Of a DNA stretch of 7,259 bases, positions 6,314-7,259 are shown piece after piece. Position numbers and translations under genes: made by a program. This DNA comes from Hyphomonas sp. UBA5111 (lineage in GTDB: Bacteria > Pseudomonadota > Alphaproteobacteria > Caulobacterales > Hyphomonadaceae). How positions within the stretch are numbered: the first letter of the stretch is position 1; every line of letters begins with the position of its first letter. The stretch is from contig DHZF01000100.1 in the NCBI GenBank assembly GCA_002414505.1, positions 1,472 through 8,730 on the forward strand, written 5' to 3'. The notes under the pieces are model-generated. The model worked only from the letters and a program-made list of their open reading frames with translations, had not been told where the DNA came from and searched no databases.

Positions 6314-6799
6314 TCAGGCCGAGCGCAGGCCGGTTTCCACCAGAAGCCCCTTGCGCTTGGCCTCGTAATAATACCCCCGCGCATACCACATGATCGCGGC
6401 ATCAGGATTGCCATCTGCCACGATATAGGCCCCGCGCAGGTATTTGACCCCGTATTTCAGGTTGGTCTCGGCATCCAGCAACTCGGACGCAGGCCCCCGG
6501 TGACCCATGCCGCGCGCGGTCTGAGGCAAGATTTGCAGCAGGCCATAATACGGCCCGTTGCGCGCACCGGGGCGATGCGTGCTCTCTCGGATCGCCAGAC
6601 GATGCACGAGGCTGCGCGGCACCTGATAATGATCGGCATATTTGTTGATCAGGTGGCGCAACTCTGGCGTTTCATTCGGATAGAGCGGCGGATCAAAAGG
6701 CGCGTTGCGGCTGGACACCTCGGGTTCGGGTTGCGCACAGGCAGCGAGCGGAGCAACCGCGATGAGACCCAGAACAAGACGACGACTGATCAAAGACAT
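6314..6799 (-). CDS. Small lytic transglycosylase (SLT domain) lipoprotein
   Basis: A 161-residue predicted periplasmic enzyme that would cleave the MurNAc-GlcNAc bond of peptidoglycan. The N-terminus MSLISRRLVLGLIAVAPLAAC is a lipoprotein signal with lipobox LAAC, lipidated cysteine C21; the SRRLVLG stretch also resembles a twin-arginine motif. The SLT fold follows from about residue 45: LAIRESTHRPGARN (68-81) carries the catalytic glutamate E72 in the ES motif, and GPYYGLLQILPQTARGMG (82-99) holds the GLLQI substrate motif (GLMQI in relatives). NLKYGVKYL and the AIMWYARGYY helix complete the domain. ATG 6799 has AGGAG five bases upstream and gives a proper signal peptide; the ATG at 6931 would add 44 residues of non-signal sequence. 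It is a near-minimal enzyme with no LysM or other wall-binding domain. It diverges from the SDR gene. Confidence 0.9.
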   Translation of the reverse strand: MSLISRRLVLGLIAVAPLAACAQPEPEVSSRNAPFDPPLYPNETPELRHLINKYADHYQVPRSLVHRLAIRESTHRPGARNGPYYGLLQILPQTARGMGHRGPASELLDAETNLKYGVKYLRGAYIVADGNPDAAIMWYARGYYYEAKRKGLLVETGLRSA

Positions 6800-6924
6800 G
6801 GCGGCTCCTGAAAAACGCTGCGCGCAAGATGCCCGGATCGTGCAAGTCGCGCCAGAGGGCTTGTATGGGGCAGGCGGAACCCCGCCACCTTGCCAATCCT
6901 TGCCACCCGCGCCATGTAAGGGGC
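6800..6924. promoter_or_regulatory. Divergent intergenic region with a tandem 10-base-period repeat
   Basis: The 125 bases separate the transglycosylase from the SDR gene and must carry promoters for both, though no clear -35/-10 pair stands out. CCTTGCCA occurs twice, at 6888-6895 and 6898-6905, a spacing of one helical turn. Just upstream GGCGG (6873-6877) pairs with CCGCC (6882-6886) around a four-base loop. Confidence 0.45.
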
Positions 6925-7259
6925 ATGACACAAACGCTTCTTTCCTTTGGCCACGGTTTTTCCGCCCGCGCCCTTGCCGCCCGTCTCTTGCCGCAGGGCT
7001 GGCAGATCATCGGCACCACCCGCAGCGCTGACAAAGCCAATGTTTTGCGCCGCGAGGGGGTGACACCCGTGCTCTGGCCTGACGAGGATTTGACATCCGC
7101 TCTGGCCTCAGCCACGCATCTGTTGATTTCTGCCGCGCCCGACGCGGCGGGTGATCCGGTGCTGGCGCGCTATCGCGATGCGATTGCCGAGGCCGCGCCC
7201 CGGTTGGCGTGGGTTGGCTATCTGTCGACAACCGGAGTTTACGGCGATCATGCGGGCGG
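6925..7259 (+). CDS. YeeZ-like NAD(P)-dependent SDR / epimerase family protein, N-terminal 111 residues (partial)
   Basis: The visible part is the Rossmann half of an extended or atypical short-chain dehydrogenase. LLSFGHGFSARALAARLL (5-22) is the first beta strand with the dinucleotide loop G9-x-G11-x-x-A14. IIGTTR (28-33) ends the second strand, and R33 would favour NADP(H). HLLISAAPDAAGDPVL (65-80) and WVGYLSTTGVYGD (96-108) match the conserved fourth and fifth strands of YeeZ-type proteins, with the serine/threonine and VYG elements of the active-site region. The rest lies beyond the window. The substrate is unknown in this group. ATG 6925 starts a canonical N-terminus, but its ribosome binding site is poor: AAGGGG is only one base from the start. 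No in-frame alternative is better. Confidence 0.85.
   Translation, partial: MTQTLLSFGHGFSARALAARLLPQGWQIIGTTRSADKANVLRREGVTPVLWPDEDLTSALASATHLLISAAPDAAGDPVLARYRDAIAEAAPRLAWVGYLSTTGVYGDHAG

Noticed and set aside
1..7259. CRISPR array, tRNA, rRNA, insertion sequence or integrase
   Set aside because: No regularly spaced repeats, cloverleaf, rRNA-like tract or transposase/recombinase motifs were seen on either strand.

Overview
The window reads as chromosomal DNA of a GC-rich alphaproteobacterium. The ParE and Lon sequences, the short divergently organised core genes and the strong GC third-position bias all fit; a Hyphomonadaceae- or Rhodobacterales-like host is a guess from general resemblance, not a search. 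By hand count, bases 4021-4080 inside parE contain 40 G/C of 60, while bases 5221-5280 inside the gene downstream contain only 25 of 60, so one gene stands out as compositionally foreign.

Layout, left to right. Bases 1-1196 (minus) are the first 398 codons of lon, the ATP-dependent protease, cut by the window edge. A leader of about 170 bases holds a clear lon ribosome binding site, a candidate heat-shock (sigma-32-like) promoter and a 10-base inverted repeat. Bases 1367-2668 (minus) encode a single-domain FMN oxidoreductase of the Old Yellow Enzyme / NADH:flavin oxidoreductase family. It is divergent, across only 53 bases, from parE (2722-4713, plus), the complete ATPase subunit of topoisomerase IV. 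The stop codon of parE overlaps the TTG start of an AT-rich DUF4238-family gene (4710-5666, plus), whose Shine-Dalgarno sequence lies inside the last codons of parE. This is the most unusual arrangement in the window.

Bases 5667-6135 hold no convincing gene. They are rich in palindromes: a strong 12-bp hairpin ending in TTTT that could end the parE transcript, and a block resembling the dispersed palindromic repeats of proteobacterial intergenic regions. After this come a 43-residue lysine-rich protein gene (6136-6267, plus), a short convergent gap with a 9-bp hairpin, and a small lytic transglycosylase lipoprotein gene (6314-6799, minus). The last gene, from 6925 to the edge (plus), is the start of a YeeZ-like NAD(P)-dependent SDR protein.

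These genes are mostly separate housekeeping functions (proteolysis, chromosome decatenation, redox, cell-wall turnover) rather than one pathway. No defence system, mobile-element recombinase, CRISPR array, tRNA or rRNA is visible. The best candidate for something undescribed is the DUF4238 insertion fused translationally to the end of parE, with an imperfect 13-15 base repeat near both ends.
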